In this document: piece after piece, positions 42,079 through 52,400 of the stretch
How positions within the stretch are numbered: the first letter of the stretch is position 1
Layout: each line of letters begins with the position of its first letter
Assembly (NCBI GenBank): GCA_963717745.1
Contig: CAVQXJ010000014.1
Span: forward strand, 1 to 64,000
Length of the DNA: 64,000 nt
Direction of reading: 5' to 3'
From: JACCXG01 sp963717745
GTDB lineage: Bacteria; Acidobacteriota; Vicinamibacteria; Vicinamibacterales; 2-12-FULL-66-21
Program-made: the position numbers and the translations under genes
Notes under the pieces: model-generated
What the model was told of the DNA's origin: nothing
The model's database searches: none
What the model saw: the letters and a program-made list of their open reading frames with translations, nothing else

Positions 42079-45066
42079 ATGAAGGTCCCGCAGCGTGGCA
42101 CAATACGGCCGCCCGTGATTCCCCCGGCATTCGATACTCTGTCCGATCGCTACCGCATCAAAGCCGAGGTCGGCACCGGCGGCATGGCGACCGTCTATCT
42201 CGCCGACGATGTCAGGCACCGGCGGCAGGTGGCGATCAAGGTGCTGAAGCCGGAGATTTCCGCGGCGATCGGCCGCGAGCGCTTCCTGCGCGAAATCGAG
42301 ATCGCCGCGCGGCTGAATCATCCGCACATCGTGCCGTTGTTCGACTCGGGGGCGGCCGGCGACCTCCTCTACTACGTCATGCCCTACGTCCCGGGCGAGT
42401 CGCTCCGGGCGCGGCTGCAGCGCGAGTCGCAGCTGCCGGTAGACGTTGCGCTGCGGCTGACCCGTGAGATCGCCGCCGCGCTCGGCCACGCGCACCATCA
42501 GGATCTGGTGCACCGTGACATCAAGCCCGAGAACATCCTGATCGTGGACGGCCTGGCGCTGGTGGCCGACTTCGGCATCGCGCGCACGATGGGTGTGCAG
42601 TCGCCCGATGAGGGCACGCAGATGGCCACCATGGTTGGCGCGGTCATCGGCACTCCTCAATACATGAGCCCCGAGCAGGCGACCGGCGGTGCCGTCGATC
42701 AGCGGTCCGATATCTACTCACTCGCCTGCGTGCTCTTCGAGATGCTCGCCGGGCATCCGCCGTTCATCGCCGGGACGGCCGATGCGCTGCTCCGGATGCA
42801 CGTGACAGAGGAGGCGCGGCCGGTCACCGAGTCGCGGCCGGCGGTTCCCCCCGCCCTGGCCCGGATCGTGGCCCGAGGGCTGGCGAAGCGGCCCGAGGAT
42901 CGGTTCGCCAGCACCGCGCAGTTCGCCGAAGCGATCGCCGCGGCGATGACGGATGTCGCCACGGCTGCGGCGCCGCCCGCGCCGGCCGGGACCGCGCACA
43001 ACCTGCCGCGGCCGCGCACCCAGTTCTTCGGCCGCGAGCGGGAGATCGCCGAGTGCGTGCGGCTGCTCGACGACACCCGCCTGCTCACGCTGACCGGGAT
43101 CGGCGGCGGCGGCAAAACACGACTGGCGATCCGGGTGGCCGAGGCCGCGATTGTTAGCTACCCCGAGGGCGTCTGGTTCGTCGATCTGGCGCCGGTCAGC
43201 GATACCGGCCGCGTGCTCGAGACCATCGCCGGCGTCTTCGGCGTGCGTGAGAGCCCGGACAAGGACCTGCGGACCTCGCTCAAAGAACACCTCACCGGCC
43301 GCCGGCTGCTGCTGATTCTCGACAACTGCGAGCACCTGCTGGCAGCGGTTGCCGCCACCGTCGACGATCTCCTGGAGACTGCGCCAGGCCTGCGAGTGCT
43401 GGCCACCAGCCGGGAGGGTCTCGGGGTCGATGGCGAGCGTCTGTTCGCGGTCCGTTCGCTGGCCGCTCCCCCGCCCGACGCCCGGGAGACCACGGTAGTC
43501 GCGGCCTCCGACGCCGTTCAACTCTTCATGGATCGAGCGCAACGGATTGCGCCCGACTTCACGCTCACCGACGACAACGCCGAGGCGGTCGCCGACATCT
43601 GCCGCAGGCTCGACGGGATTCCCCTGGCGCTGGAGCTCGCCGCGGCCCGGGTGAAGCTGCTCTCGGTCGAGCAGATTCGCGGCCGGCTGGACGATCGCTT
43701 CCGGCTGCTGACCGGCGGCAAGACCGCGCTGCCGCGCCAGCAGACGCTGCAGGCGGCCATTCAGTGGAGCTACGACCAGCTCGCTCGGGAGGAGCAGCGG
43801 CTGTTGCGGGTGTTGTCGGTGTTCGTGGGCGGCTGGACGCTCGAGATCGCGGCGCGGGTCTTCGGCGATGGCGCGGACGAATTCGGGACGCTGGATCTGC
43901 TGTCGCGGCTGGTGGACAAGTCGCTGGTGCTGGTGAACCGCCGCCCTGACGGCGACATGCGCTACAACCTGCTGGAGACGGTCCGGCAGTACGCGGCCGA
44001 GCGGCTGGTCGAGAATGGCGACGCCGGCGAGGTCCGGCGCCGGCACGCGGACGTGTTCCTCGGGATCGCGGAACGGGCCTTCGCCGAGCGCGTCACCGGG
44101 GAGGGCAAATGGGCCGATCTGCTCGACACCGAGCACGACAATCTTCGCGCGGCCCTCAGGTTGTTGCGCGACACCGACTCCGAGAGTTATCTGGAGCTGG
44201 CCGGAGCGCTGGCCTGGTTCTGGCACGCGCGCTCGTACCTGCTCGAGGGACGTGAGCACCTGACCCACGCGCTCGCGGCGTCACCGGCCGCGCCTCCTCG
44301 CAAGACCCTGGCGCGGGCGCTCTGGGGTGCCGCGTACCTGGACGCGCTGCGCGGCGATACCGCCTCCTCGACGCCGATGATGGGGGCAGCGCTGCAGATG
44401 TGGCGCGAGGTCGGCGCGTTGGCCGAAGTCGCCGGGGCACTCGAGGGCGTGGGCTGGTCGCACTTCCTCGCCGGCGACGATGAGAACGCGTGCGCGAGCT
44501 TCGAAGAGAGCTTGCGCCTGCAGTGCGAGGCCGGCAACCCGCATCTCGTCAACCGCGCCAAGGTCGCGCTGGGCCAGGCGCTCGTGGCCCTCGGACGGGT
44601 CGAGCAGGCGCGCGTGCTGGCCGCTGAAATCATCGCCTTCTCGCACCAGCACGGCAACCTCAGGGCCGAGCATTCGGGCTGGCATTACACGGCGGACTGC
44701 GCGCTCATGGAGGACAACTATCGCGACGCGCTCGGCTTGTATCGGACCAGCCTCACCCTTGCCCGCGAGACGGGCGATCGGCTCGAGATTGGCTTCGAAG
44801 TGCAGGGCGTGGCGATGTCACTCTCCGGCCTCGGCCAACCGGATCTGGCGCTGCGGTTGGGCGGCGCGGTCGAGGCGGAGTACGAGCGCATCGGCAGCAC
44901 CCTGCGTGTTCGATTCTGGAATGCGCTGCTGACGAAGCACTTCGACTCGGCACGCGAGGCGATGAGAGCCGCGGCGGCGGCGCGAGCCTGGGCCACCGGG
45001 CGCGCGACGCCATTCGACGAGGCGATAGAACAGGCCTTGCGGGCGAGCGCCGATGCCACACCCTGA
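42079..45066 (+). CDS. Serine/threonine kinase - AAA ATPase - TPR signalling protein
   Basis: About 995 residues. The kinase domain spans residues about 25-290, with GTGGMATVYLADD, VAIKVLK, HRDIKPENIL (near 145), DFGIA and GTPQYMSPEQATGG, so it is catalytically complete. An STAND/LuxR-type ATPase follows: P-loop LTGIGGGGKTRLAI (near 340), Walker B-like LLLILDNCEHLL, ATSREGL, and DGIPLALELAAARV. The C-terminal 350 residues are TPR helices (RALWGAAYLDALRGDTAS, AVAG-like helices, AKVALGQALVALGRVEQARV). It has no membrane helix, so it is a cytoplasmic transducer resembling the PknK class. Start: ATG 42079; GTG 42115 (IPPAFDTLSDRYR) is a shorter alternative, and neither has a good Shine-Dalgarno sequence. 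It is the intact counterpart of the broken gene at 52-3857. Confidence 0.92.
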   Translation: MKVPQRGTIRPPVIPPAFDTLSDRYRIKAEVGTGGMATVYLADDVRHRRQVAIKVLKPEISAAIGRERFLREIEIAARLNHPHIVPLFDSGAAGDLLYYVMPYVPGESLRARLQRESQLPVDVALRLTREIAAALGHAHHQDLVHRDIKPENILIVDGLALVADFGIARTMGVQSPDEGTQMATMVGAVIGTPQYMSPEQATGGAVDQRSDIYSLACVLFEMLAGHPPFIAGTADALLRMHVTEEARPVTESRPAVPPALARIVARGLAKRPEDRFASTAQFAEAIAAAMTDVATAAAPPAPAGTAHNLPRPRTQFFGREREIAECVRLLDDTRLLTLTGIGGGGKTRLAIRVAEAAIVSYPEGVWFVDLAPVSDTGRVLETIAGVFGVRESPDKDLRTSLKEHLTGRRLLLILDNCEHLLAAVAATVDDLLETAPGLRVLATSREGLGVDGERLFAVRSLAAPPPDARETTVVAASDAVQLFMDRAQRIAPDFTLTDDNAEAVADICRRLDGIPLALELAAARVKLLSVEQIRGRLDDRFRLLTGGKTALPRQQTLQAAIQWSYDQLAREEQRLLRVLSVFVGGWTLEIAARVFGDGADEFGTLDLLSRLVDKSLVLVNRRPDGDMRYNLLETVRQYAAERLVENGDAGEVRRRHADVFLGIAERAFAERVTGEGKWADLLDTEHDNLRAALRLLRDTDSESYLELAGALAWFWHARSYLLEGREHLTHALAASPAAPPRKTLARALWGAAYLDALRGDTASSTPMMGAALQMWREVGALAEVAGALEGVGWSHFLAGDDENACASFEESLRLQCEAGNPHLVNRAKVALGQALVALGRVEQARVLAAEIIAFSHQHGNLRAEHSGWHYTADCALMEDNYRDALGLYRTSLTLARETGDRLEIGFEVQGVAMSLSGLGQPDLALRLGGAVEAEYERIGSTLRVRFWNALLTKHFDSAREAMRAAAAARAWATGRATPFDEAIEQALRASADATP

Positions 45067-45147
45067 CACGCCGTCATCACCGGGGGCGCCCGACCGCAGG
45101 CGCAGGGGTCAGCGTGTGACGCAGGCTCCAGGCCCAGAGGAGTCGCG

Positions 45148-45915
45148 GTGAAGGAGACCCACAAGAACATCTGGGGATCGGCTGACACTCAGTACGGGTT
45201 CAACGACATGGTGAACACCGTCCTCGCGATGGAGGACGAGCGCGTGCTCCGTGACTACATCGGCAAGCACCCGATCACGATGAGCAACGCGTTCTCGAGT
45301 TACCTGCTCGACCTGCAGGCAACCTGGAAAGCGGACTACACCGCGGCGGTCAAGGCGATGAAGGAGGGCGGCCGCCCGGCGCCGGACGCGAAGGCACGGT
45401 TGAAGAAGTATCAACATGACCTGAAACGGCTCGACGTCATTTCCAGCACGGCGACGGCGGTCTGCTTCGAGAACTACCTGAGGGATCACCCGCCTAAACC
45501 GGCGACGGTGCCCGCTCTACCGACAGATCCTGCGCCGTCGCTCGACCCGCCGCTCGCACACGACCCGCGCCTGGCCGGGCAATGGGAACACTCGACCTAC
45601 TCGTCCGCTCCAGGCTTCTCCTATGGGTCCGTCCGCGTCCGGATCCTGGCGCGCAACGGCCGCTTCGTCGAAAGCGGAGAGAGCGTGGCTGCGCTGATCC
45701 ACCGCAACCCTCAGGGTGATGACACGGGGATGACCTCCGCAGACAGCGGGGTTCCCGCCGATGAGCGTGGCGCGTGGCACACGAAGGGACCCGTGCTGCG
45801 CCTCGACTGGGACAGCGGGCACTACGCGACCTTCGGATTCGAGATCAGCGCCGACGGTATGCTGCTGACGCCGCTCCAGCCGGACGGCAAAGCCACCTAC
45901 TGGGCGAGAAAGTGA
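45148..45915 (+). CDS. Protein of unknown function
   Basis: 255 residues, start GTG 45148 set by AGAGGAG at 45136-45142. I do not recognise the family. The N-terminal half is predicted helical (QYGFNDMVNTVLAMEDERVL, LLDLQATWKADYTAAVKAMK, LKKYQHDLKRLDVI); the ISSTATAVCFENYLRDH end holds its single conserved-looking cysteine. A proline-rich hinge (HPPKPATVPALPTDPAPSL) leads to a C-terminal beta-rich domain (LAGQWEHSTYSSAP, YGSVRVRILARNGRFVESGE, TKGPVLRLDWDSGHYATFGF) resembling small lipocalin-like ligand-binding barrels. There is no signal peptide. It lies between the kinase and the ADOP permease on the same strand; co-regulation is possible but not shown. Confidence 0.7.
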   Translation: MKETHKNIWGSADTQYGFNDMVNTVLAMEDERVLRDYIGKHPITMSNAFSSYLLDLQATWKADYTAAVKAMKEGGRPAPDAKARLKKYQHDLKRLDVISSTATAVCFENYLRDHPPKPATVPALPTDPAPSLDPPLAHDPRLAGQWEHSTYSSAPGFSYGSVRVRILARNGRFVESGESVAALIHRNPQGDDTGMTSADSGVPADERGAWHTKGPVLRLDWDSGHYATFGFEISADGMLLTPLQPDGKATYWARK

Positions 45916-45971
45916 ACCGCGACAGCTCCGCAATCGGCTAACGCACCACGTCAGCCCCCGTCTAAGGGCCC

Positions 45972-48394
45972 ATGGGATTGATCCGCGAGATCCAGTTCGC
46001 GCTGCGGCGATGGCGCAGCCGGCCCCTGGCCGCTCTGACCGCATCGCTCACGCTGGCGCTGGGCATCGGCGCCACCACCGCCGTCTTCAGCATCGTCGAT
46101 GCGGTCCTGCTGCGACCGCTGCCCTATCCGCAGGCCGATCGCCTGGTCAATGTGTGGGGGACGTTTCCCGCCTGGCGCGCCAATCCGGCGTCAGCTGAGA
46201 CCTGGGACAGGGTGGCGCTGTCCTGGCCGGAGTTCGTGGAGCTGCGAGACGGGACCGCGACACTGGATGAGATCGCCCTAGATAGCGGGCATCAAGCAGT
46301 CATCACTGAAGGGTCACCAGAGGAGGTCAAGGGACGGATCGTCACGGCCAGCTTTTTCAGCCTGCTCGGCGCCGCACCGATCCTGGGACGGACCCTCGAG
46401 CCACACGAAGATGTCAGCGCAGCGCAAGTCGTCGTCCTTGGTCATGAGCTGTGGCGCCGGAGATATGGCGGGGACCCGTCGTTGGTTGGCCGGACGATCC
46501 GGCTCGACGATCGGCCATTCGTCGTGGTCGGCGTCGTCGGCTCTTCGTTTCGATACGGCGACCGCTCGCAATACTGGATTCCATTTGGCGCGGTGCCCGA
46601 TCGCCTGACGTCGCGGCGACCATGGCTTCCGGGCGACGGGGCGGCTTCGCTCCGGCGTCACCATTGCCGACGTGCAGCGCGAAGCGGACCGGATTCTGCG
46701 CGGTGGCGAGTCGGCGCTGCTCGGCGGCGCTTCGGTGGCCAGGCCGTTCGATCGCGACGCGCGGCCGGCGAAGCCGCTGCTGCTCCTCCTCGCCGGATTG
46801 GCCGGGACGCTGTTGCTGATCGCCTGCGCCAACGTCGCCGGGCTGCTGTTCGGCGAAGCGGTGTGGCGGCGCCGGGAAATGACCGTGCGCTCGGCGCTCG
46901 GAGCGAGCCGCTGGCGAATCCTGCGTCAGCTGCTGGTCGAAAGCGCGGCCCTTGCGGCGATCGGAACGTCGATCGGCATTCTCCTCGCCTACCTGCTGAC
47001 CCCGCTCCTCGTCGCGAGAGCGCCGGCAGGCGTAGCGAACCTGGATGACGTGGGCGTCGACATCCGGGCCCTGACGTTCGCGTGCCTGCTGATGGCGGCC
47101 ACGACGATCGCATCGGGCTGCGGCCCAGGTCTGGCGCTCGCGCGGCGGATTCAGGGCGGAGCGCTCCACCTTCGCCAAGGCTCCGGCGGACAAGTGCGCG
47201 AGGGCGGACGCACCTCGACGGCCTCACGTCGCACGCAATCGGCACTGGTGATCGGAGAAATCGCTCTGACCATGGCGCTGCTGTTCGCAGCCGGACTGCT
47301 GGTCACCACGCTGTCCAGGCTCAACCAGGTGAATCCCGGTTTCGCGCCGCACAATCTGCTGACCGTCCGGCTGCGGCCGCCGGCTTCGCGCTACGAGGAT
47401 CCCGCCCGCCGACGGGCCTTTGACGTTGCGGTGCTCGAGCGGCTTTCCGGTCTGGCCAGCGTCACGTCTGCCGCCTGGGTCGGGCCGTTGGCGTTCAGCG
47501 GATTGACCGCCACCAACGTGATTCAACTCGAGCGGTATGAACCGCTGCCGGGCGAGCCCAAGCCTGAGGCTCAGACCCGCGCGGTGTCGCCGGCCTATTT
47601 TGCGACCATGGGCATTCCGGTCATCAGCGGTCGTGCGTTCGCGGAGAGCGATAGCGATGCCGCACCCCGCGTTGCCATCGTGTCGTCGTTGTTCGAACGG
47701 CGCTACTCCCCGGCGGCGAGTCCCCTCGGGATGCGCTTCCGATGGCAGGGCGCGTGGTGGACCGTCGTCGGGGTCGTGGGCGACACCAAGCATCAGGGGC
47801 TGGACACTGCCGAGCTCCGGACGTTCTACGTTCCGGCGGCGCAGAAACCGGGCCGCGCAAATCAGCTGGTCCTGAAGGTGACCACGCCGCCCGCCGCGAT
47901 CGCCTCAGCCGCAACCGAAGCGATCAGGCAGGTCGAGCCGGGCGTCCTGATTCAGGATGTCGCGGCAATGCAGCAGTTGATCGATCGCACGCTCTTCGAC
48001 GAGCAATATCGCGCCACGCTCGCGTCCGCGTTCGCGCTGTTCGCCGGGCTGACTGACGGGAGTCGGACTCTACGGAACGCTGGCCAGGAGCGTCAGCGAT
48101 CGCCGGCGGGAGATTGGTGTCCGGATGGCTCTCGGCGCGCAGCCGTCGGCCGTCCTGCGGCTGATCGTCGGCCAAGGCGGTGCGGCTGGTGGTCGCCGGA
48201 ATCGTTCTCGGACTGCTCGCGGCGTTCGCGGCCGGCCGCGCCGTCAAGGCGATGACCTTTGGCGTGAGCTTGGTCGATCCGTTGGTCACTGTGCGCGGCC
48301 GTGGTCGCGGTCGCCCTGGTTGCTGCTGGCGGCCATCGCTGGTCCCGCGCGGCGGGCGGCGCGGCTCGATCCCATGGCTGTGCTGCGCGAATGA
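45972..48394 (+). pseudogene. Second ADOP-type permease, frameshifted
   Basis: An N-terminus LIREIQFALRRWRSRPLAAL, LTLALGIGATTAVFSIV and the first periplasmic domain (WRRRYGGDPSLVGRTIRLDD) are in one frame to about 46638. One base too many in a GGGG run moves to the next frame, which carries FtsX block one (LLIACANVAGLLFGEAVWRR, VRSALGASRWRILRQLLVES) and the second periplasmic domain (PAYFATMGIPVISGRAFAES). Near 48060 about 16 bases of the block-two helix seem missing. Then YGTLARSVSDRRREIGVRMA continues, with further frame changes near 48180 and 48310 before ARRAARLDPMAVLRE at 48394. A REP-like sequence is embedded in frame near 47169. About 805 codons; four or more lesions make true inactivation plausible, though error is also possible. 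Confidence 0.82.
47169..47194. repeat. REP-like sequence inside the ADOP coding region
   Basis: The 26 bases (CCTTCGCCAAGGCTCCGGCG, then GACAAG) are the inverse of the CTTGTCCGCC...GCGAAGG palindrome at 30025-30054. In the permease frame it encodes HLRQGSGGQ, in a loop between membrane segments where family members normally have only a short linker. Confidence 0.55.
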
Positions 48395-48404
48395 ATCTGG
48401 GCCG

Positions 48405-49295
48405 CTACGACCGGAACGTGTAACCCAGCTTCTGCATCGTCTCCTTGTTGATCCGCGCGGCCTCGAGCGGCGTATGCGGCTGCCCTTTGGACGGATCCAG
48501 CTCCGCCATGATCATGAGATCGTTGCCCGAGCTCTCCAGCAGGTCGCACAGCCCCGCGATATCCACCTTGCCGAGACCGAGCGGCGCGTAACCGAGGTAG
48601 TGCTCGCCGCCATCGAAGTCCTTCATGTGGACGTGACGGATGGTCGGGAGGAAATCCTTCACCACCTTCACCGGATCCGCCCCCCCTTTCTGCAGCTGAC
48701 CGACGTCGGGCCCGAATTTCACGTAGCGGGTGTTCACCGCCTCCATGACGGCGTAGGTCTCGTCGCGGGTCTCGACGCACGTGCCGGTGTGCTGGTGCAG
48801 GACGCCGACGACGCCGATGCCGTCGAGCGCCTGGGCAATCTCGTTCAGCGCCGCGACGATGTTGGTCTTGTGCTCCGAGAACACGAAGGCCGGGCGCTTG
48901 ACGTTGTTCGGGCCAAGCACCGCCACCGAGCCGCCGCACTTCTTGATCAGATTGCCCCAGCGCACCGCCTTGGCGACCTCCTCCGGCCTGACATTCGGAT
49001 CGGTGAGGTTGACCGGGCAGTACGCGGAGCGCAGCGGCAGTTTGGCCGCCTGCAGCACTTTGTCCAACCCGCCCTTCGCCTCCCACGCCTCGAGGACGTT
49101 CCCGAACGACTCGTAGCCGTGGTATCCGAGACTGGCCACGTCCGCGATGGCCCGCTCCGCGTCGGCCGGGGCGAATCCCCACGTAATCCCGGTGTGCCCC
49201 ACCTGGAGCTTTCGCGGCTTCTGTGCGCCGAGGCCGGGGACTGACGCCGCCGCCAGTCCCAGCGCCAGCGTCTTCGTGAACGTCCTGCGATTCAT
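48405..49295 (-). CDS. Exported sugar-phosphate isomerase/epimerase-like TIM-barrel protein
   Basis: 296 residues from MNRRTFTKT; a longer start at 49310 would add five residues. The N-terminus (NRRTFTKTLALGLAAASVPG) has the twin-arginine layout, so export is likely. The barrel is of the AP-endonuclease-2/xylose-isomerase-like family: VGHTGITWGFAPADAERAIA, LGYHGYESFGNVLEAWEA, VGVLHQHTGTCVETRDE, YVKFGPDVGQLQKGGADPV, RHVHMKDFDGG and LMIMAELDPSKG, where the Glu/His/Asp positions can bind the divalent metal. Relatives interconvert keto-sugars or inosose-like compounds. It is convergent with the ADOP gene (11 bp) and co-directional with the receptor at 49423. Substrate unknown. Confidence 0.85.
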   Translation of the reverse strand: MNRRTFTKTLALGLAAASVPGLGAQKPRKLQVGHTGITWGFAPADAERAIADVASLGYHGYESFGNVLEAWEAKGGLDKVLQAAKLPLRSAYCPVNLTDPNVRPEEVAKAVRWGNLIKKCGGSVAVLGPNNVKRPAFVFSEHKTNIVAALNEIAQALDGIGVVGVLHQHTGTCVETRDETYAVMEAVNTRYVKFGPDVGQLQKGGADPVKVVKDFLPTIRHVHMKDFDGGEHYLGYAPLGLGKVDIAGLCDLLESSGNDLMIMAELDPSKGQPHTPLEAARINKETMQKLGYTFRS

Positions 49296-49305
49296 GGTGA
49301 TCCTT

Positions 49306-49410
49306 GTCAACGGGAGAAGGCGGGAAGGAAGAACCCGGGCGCTTCTCTTCTAGCAGTTGCTGACGAGAGCTGCAGGCAGGTCTCTTCTCCCTTTAGCCTT
49401 CTCCCTTGAC
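49306..49410. repeat. CTTCTCCC-type inverted repeat, copy 1
   Basis: GTCAACGGGAGAAGGCGGGA (49306 onward) pairs with TAGCCTTCTCCCTTGAC and neighbours (49381-49410). It fills most of the 49296-49422 spacer, downstream of the receptor stop and directly upstream of the epimerase start. Confidence 0.75.
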
Positions 49411-49422
49411 ACGCGAAGCTCT

Positions 49423-52400
49423 CTAAAACCGCACCGTTGCCCGCACCTGCACCTGGCGCGGGTTGAAGGTGGCCATACCCCTCGTGCCGTAGCTGTTCGA
49501 ATTGCCCATGCCCGGCGTCAACCCGAGCGCCGGGTTGGCCGTGGTGACCGTGCCGCCCAGGGCGCCGTTGTAGGCGCCGCTGAACTGCGTGTGATTCAGC
49601 ACGTTCATCGCATCGGCGCCGATCTCGAACTGCACGCCGCTCGTGATGTCCAGCGTGCGGCGGATGCTCAAGTCGATATTGAACCGGTTGTCGGTGCGAA
49701 AGTCGTCATACGTAATCGCCGCGTCGCCGTACCAGAACTGGTCGGCGACGATGCGTCCGTTCGGCGTCGTCACCACGCGGCCGACAAAGGCGTCCGGGTT
49801 GTATTTGAGGTAGGTGCGCGCCGGCGGCGTGATGATCCGTCCGCTCGGGAGCGTCACCGCCGTGCGTCCGTCGTACCAGCCCCAGAGATTCTCGGGCAGC
49901 ACGAGCGGCACGCCGTCAATCCGGTCGGGGCGCGTCAGCGCCGCGCCGTCGCTCGCGCCCGTGACGGCAATCGGGAAGCCGGTCTGCCAGATGAGCGAGC
50001 TGCCGACCTGCCAGCCGCCGACGATCGCCCGCAGCACCGCCGAGGGAGCCTGCAGCGCCTGCCCTTTGCCGAACGGCAGCTCGTAGAGGAAGGTGCCGAC
50101 CAGCCGGTGCGGCACGTCGCTGTAACCGAGTCGCCGATTGAGCTTCGGATCGCTCAGGCTGTGATTGTTGCCGCGCGCGCCACCGCCGGCGTTGAAGCCC
50201 TGGTTGTCCTCCATGTTGTCCGTGTTGTCGATGTCCTTCGACCAGGTGTAGGTCATGTCCATCATGATGCCGTCGGCGAACCTGCGGCTGACGCGGAGGA
50301 CCATCGCGTGGTAATCCGCGGTCGCGCCGCTGCGATCCACGGCCGCGTTCGAGCCGATGAGCAGCGGATACGGGAACAGCGTGTTCTGGCGCGCGATGGT
50401 CGCGGCGCCGAGCGCGCCGGCAAACGGGAGCAGCGGACCGCTCGACGGCTGGAACGGGTTGGGCACGAGCTGCGTCGCCGGGTTCAGCGTGCCGTTGCTG
50501 TCGATGTACTGCTGGCGCCACTGCGCGAGGAGCTCCGGCGGCAGGCTCTGCAGGTTCTGGATCGGGTACGACCGGTTGAACAGATTCCGGCTGACCGACG
50601 CGGTGTAGCCGATCGACGCCATCCAGTTCCTGAACAGCGACCGCTCGATGAACAGGTTCCACTGCCGTGCCTGGCCATTCTTGAAGTGGCGATCGAACCG
50701 CGCTTCGCCGATGCCGTAGACCTGCGGCGCGCTCGAATCGCCGCCGATCGCCGGAGCAATCGGCGCCGGATCGGAGAACCGGATCACCGGCACGCCGCGC
50801 GGGTTCGAGCCGTACGCCGTCTGCGTGACGCCCGCCGAGAAGTTCGCCGACCCATAGTCGGTCGGTCCGGAGAAGTAGCCGGTGTTGCTGGGCAGATACG
50901 TGATCCCGAAGCCGCCGCGCACGACCGTGCGGCTATCGAATGAGTACGCCGCGCCGACTCGAGGGCCCCAGTTGTCGTAGGTGGTGTCCCACAGATTCCG
51001 GCTGTACCCGTCGACACCCGGGAATGCGATCGCGCCCTTGGTGCCGAACGCGTTCGTGGCCTCGCTAGTCCCACGCCGACATGCGGTTGAAGCGCTCGGT
51101 CGGACCGGGCTGGACTTCCCAGCGCAGGCCGAGGTTGATGGTCAGCTTCGCCGTGGGCCGCCAGTCGTTCTGCGAGTAGACGGCGAAGTATTTCTGCGAC
51201 AACGCCGGCTGCACGTTCGCGCCGGGCCGAATCCACCACACGCCCGTCCCGAGCAGCATGGCGGCCGCGTTCACCCCGCGCTGCGCGTTCGTCGTCACCA
51301 GCGAGGCGACGCCGCCGCTGGCGGTCGCGTACTGGAAGTTGTAGTTGCCGCCGGAATGGGCGAATGGCGACGGCATCGCGACCGACGCCTGCTCGAGATC
51401 CCAGTAGTTCGACAGCAGATTGCGGAACTCCATTCCCCCTTTGTGCAGCCATCTGCCGCGGACCTTCGTGATGCTGCCGGTCACGCTGTGGTTGGTCTGG
51501 AACTCCCGCTTGGTTCCGAAGGTGCCGGCCGAGAGCGCTGACCAGTTGCTGGCCCCGCCGTTGCCGCCGGTGTAGCCGTTTGGATTGACCACCGGCGCGG
51601 CGCCCGGCAGCGCCATGATCGCCTGCACGTTCGCGGGGACGCCGAAGCCGTTGTAATCGTCGAACTCCTCTTTGTTGCCGGACAGGTTCTTCGTATTGAT
51701 GCGGCTCACACCATAGCGGACGTCGACGACGACGGTCGGGCTGACGACGATCGCATCTCCCATCTGGAAGTACGGGTTCTTGTCGCCGCGAATCCCTGCC
51801 GCGTCGTTGAACGGCGCCTGTCCGAATGGGCGTGGGGTGATGATTTCGGCGTACGAGATGCCGCCGCTGCCGTAAATCGAGTGCTTCGCATGACGGAAAT
51901 CGACGCGGTTGTTCGAGCTGTGCCGGCGCACCGTCGTCAGCGTCGTGGCTTCGAAGTTGTTCGTGTTGTAGACGTCGTCCGGGGTGCGGTTCGGCAGAGG
52001 GTAGAAGCTGTACATGCGCAGGGCGGCCCGGATCGGCGTTCGGGATGATCGCGTTGGGAATCTCCACCCGCCGAAAGAGATCCGGCCCTTCCTGCACGAC
52101 GTTGAACGGATCGAAGATGCGCGCCGGCACGGCGTTGCCGTTTTCGTCGCGAATGAAGGTCTGGCTGAAATTGCCGACCCGTTCCAGCGCGGTGGGAACC
52201 GTCAGCAGTTGGGTGGCGCTCTGGTTGTTCCGCAGCCCGTGATAGCTCGAAAAGAAGAACAGCTTGTTGCGCACGATCGGACCGCCGATCGAGCCCCCGG
52301 CGTCGTTGACCCGGAACTCACGCTTCGGGATGCCCTGCGCGTTGTTCGAGAAGCTGTTCGCGTCCAGCCCCTCGTGCCGCATCATGTAGACGCCCTGGCC

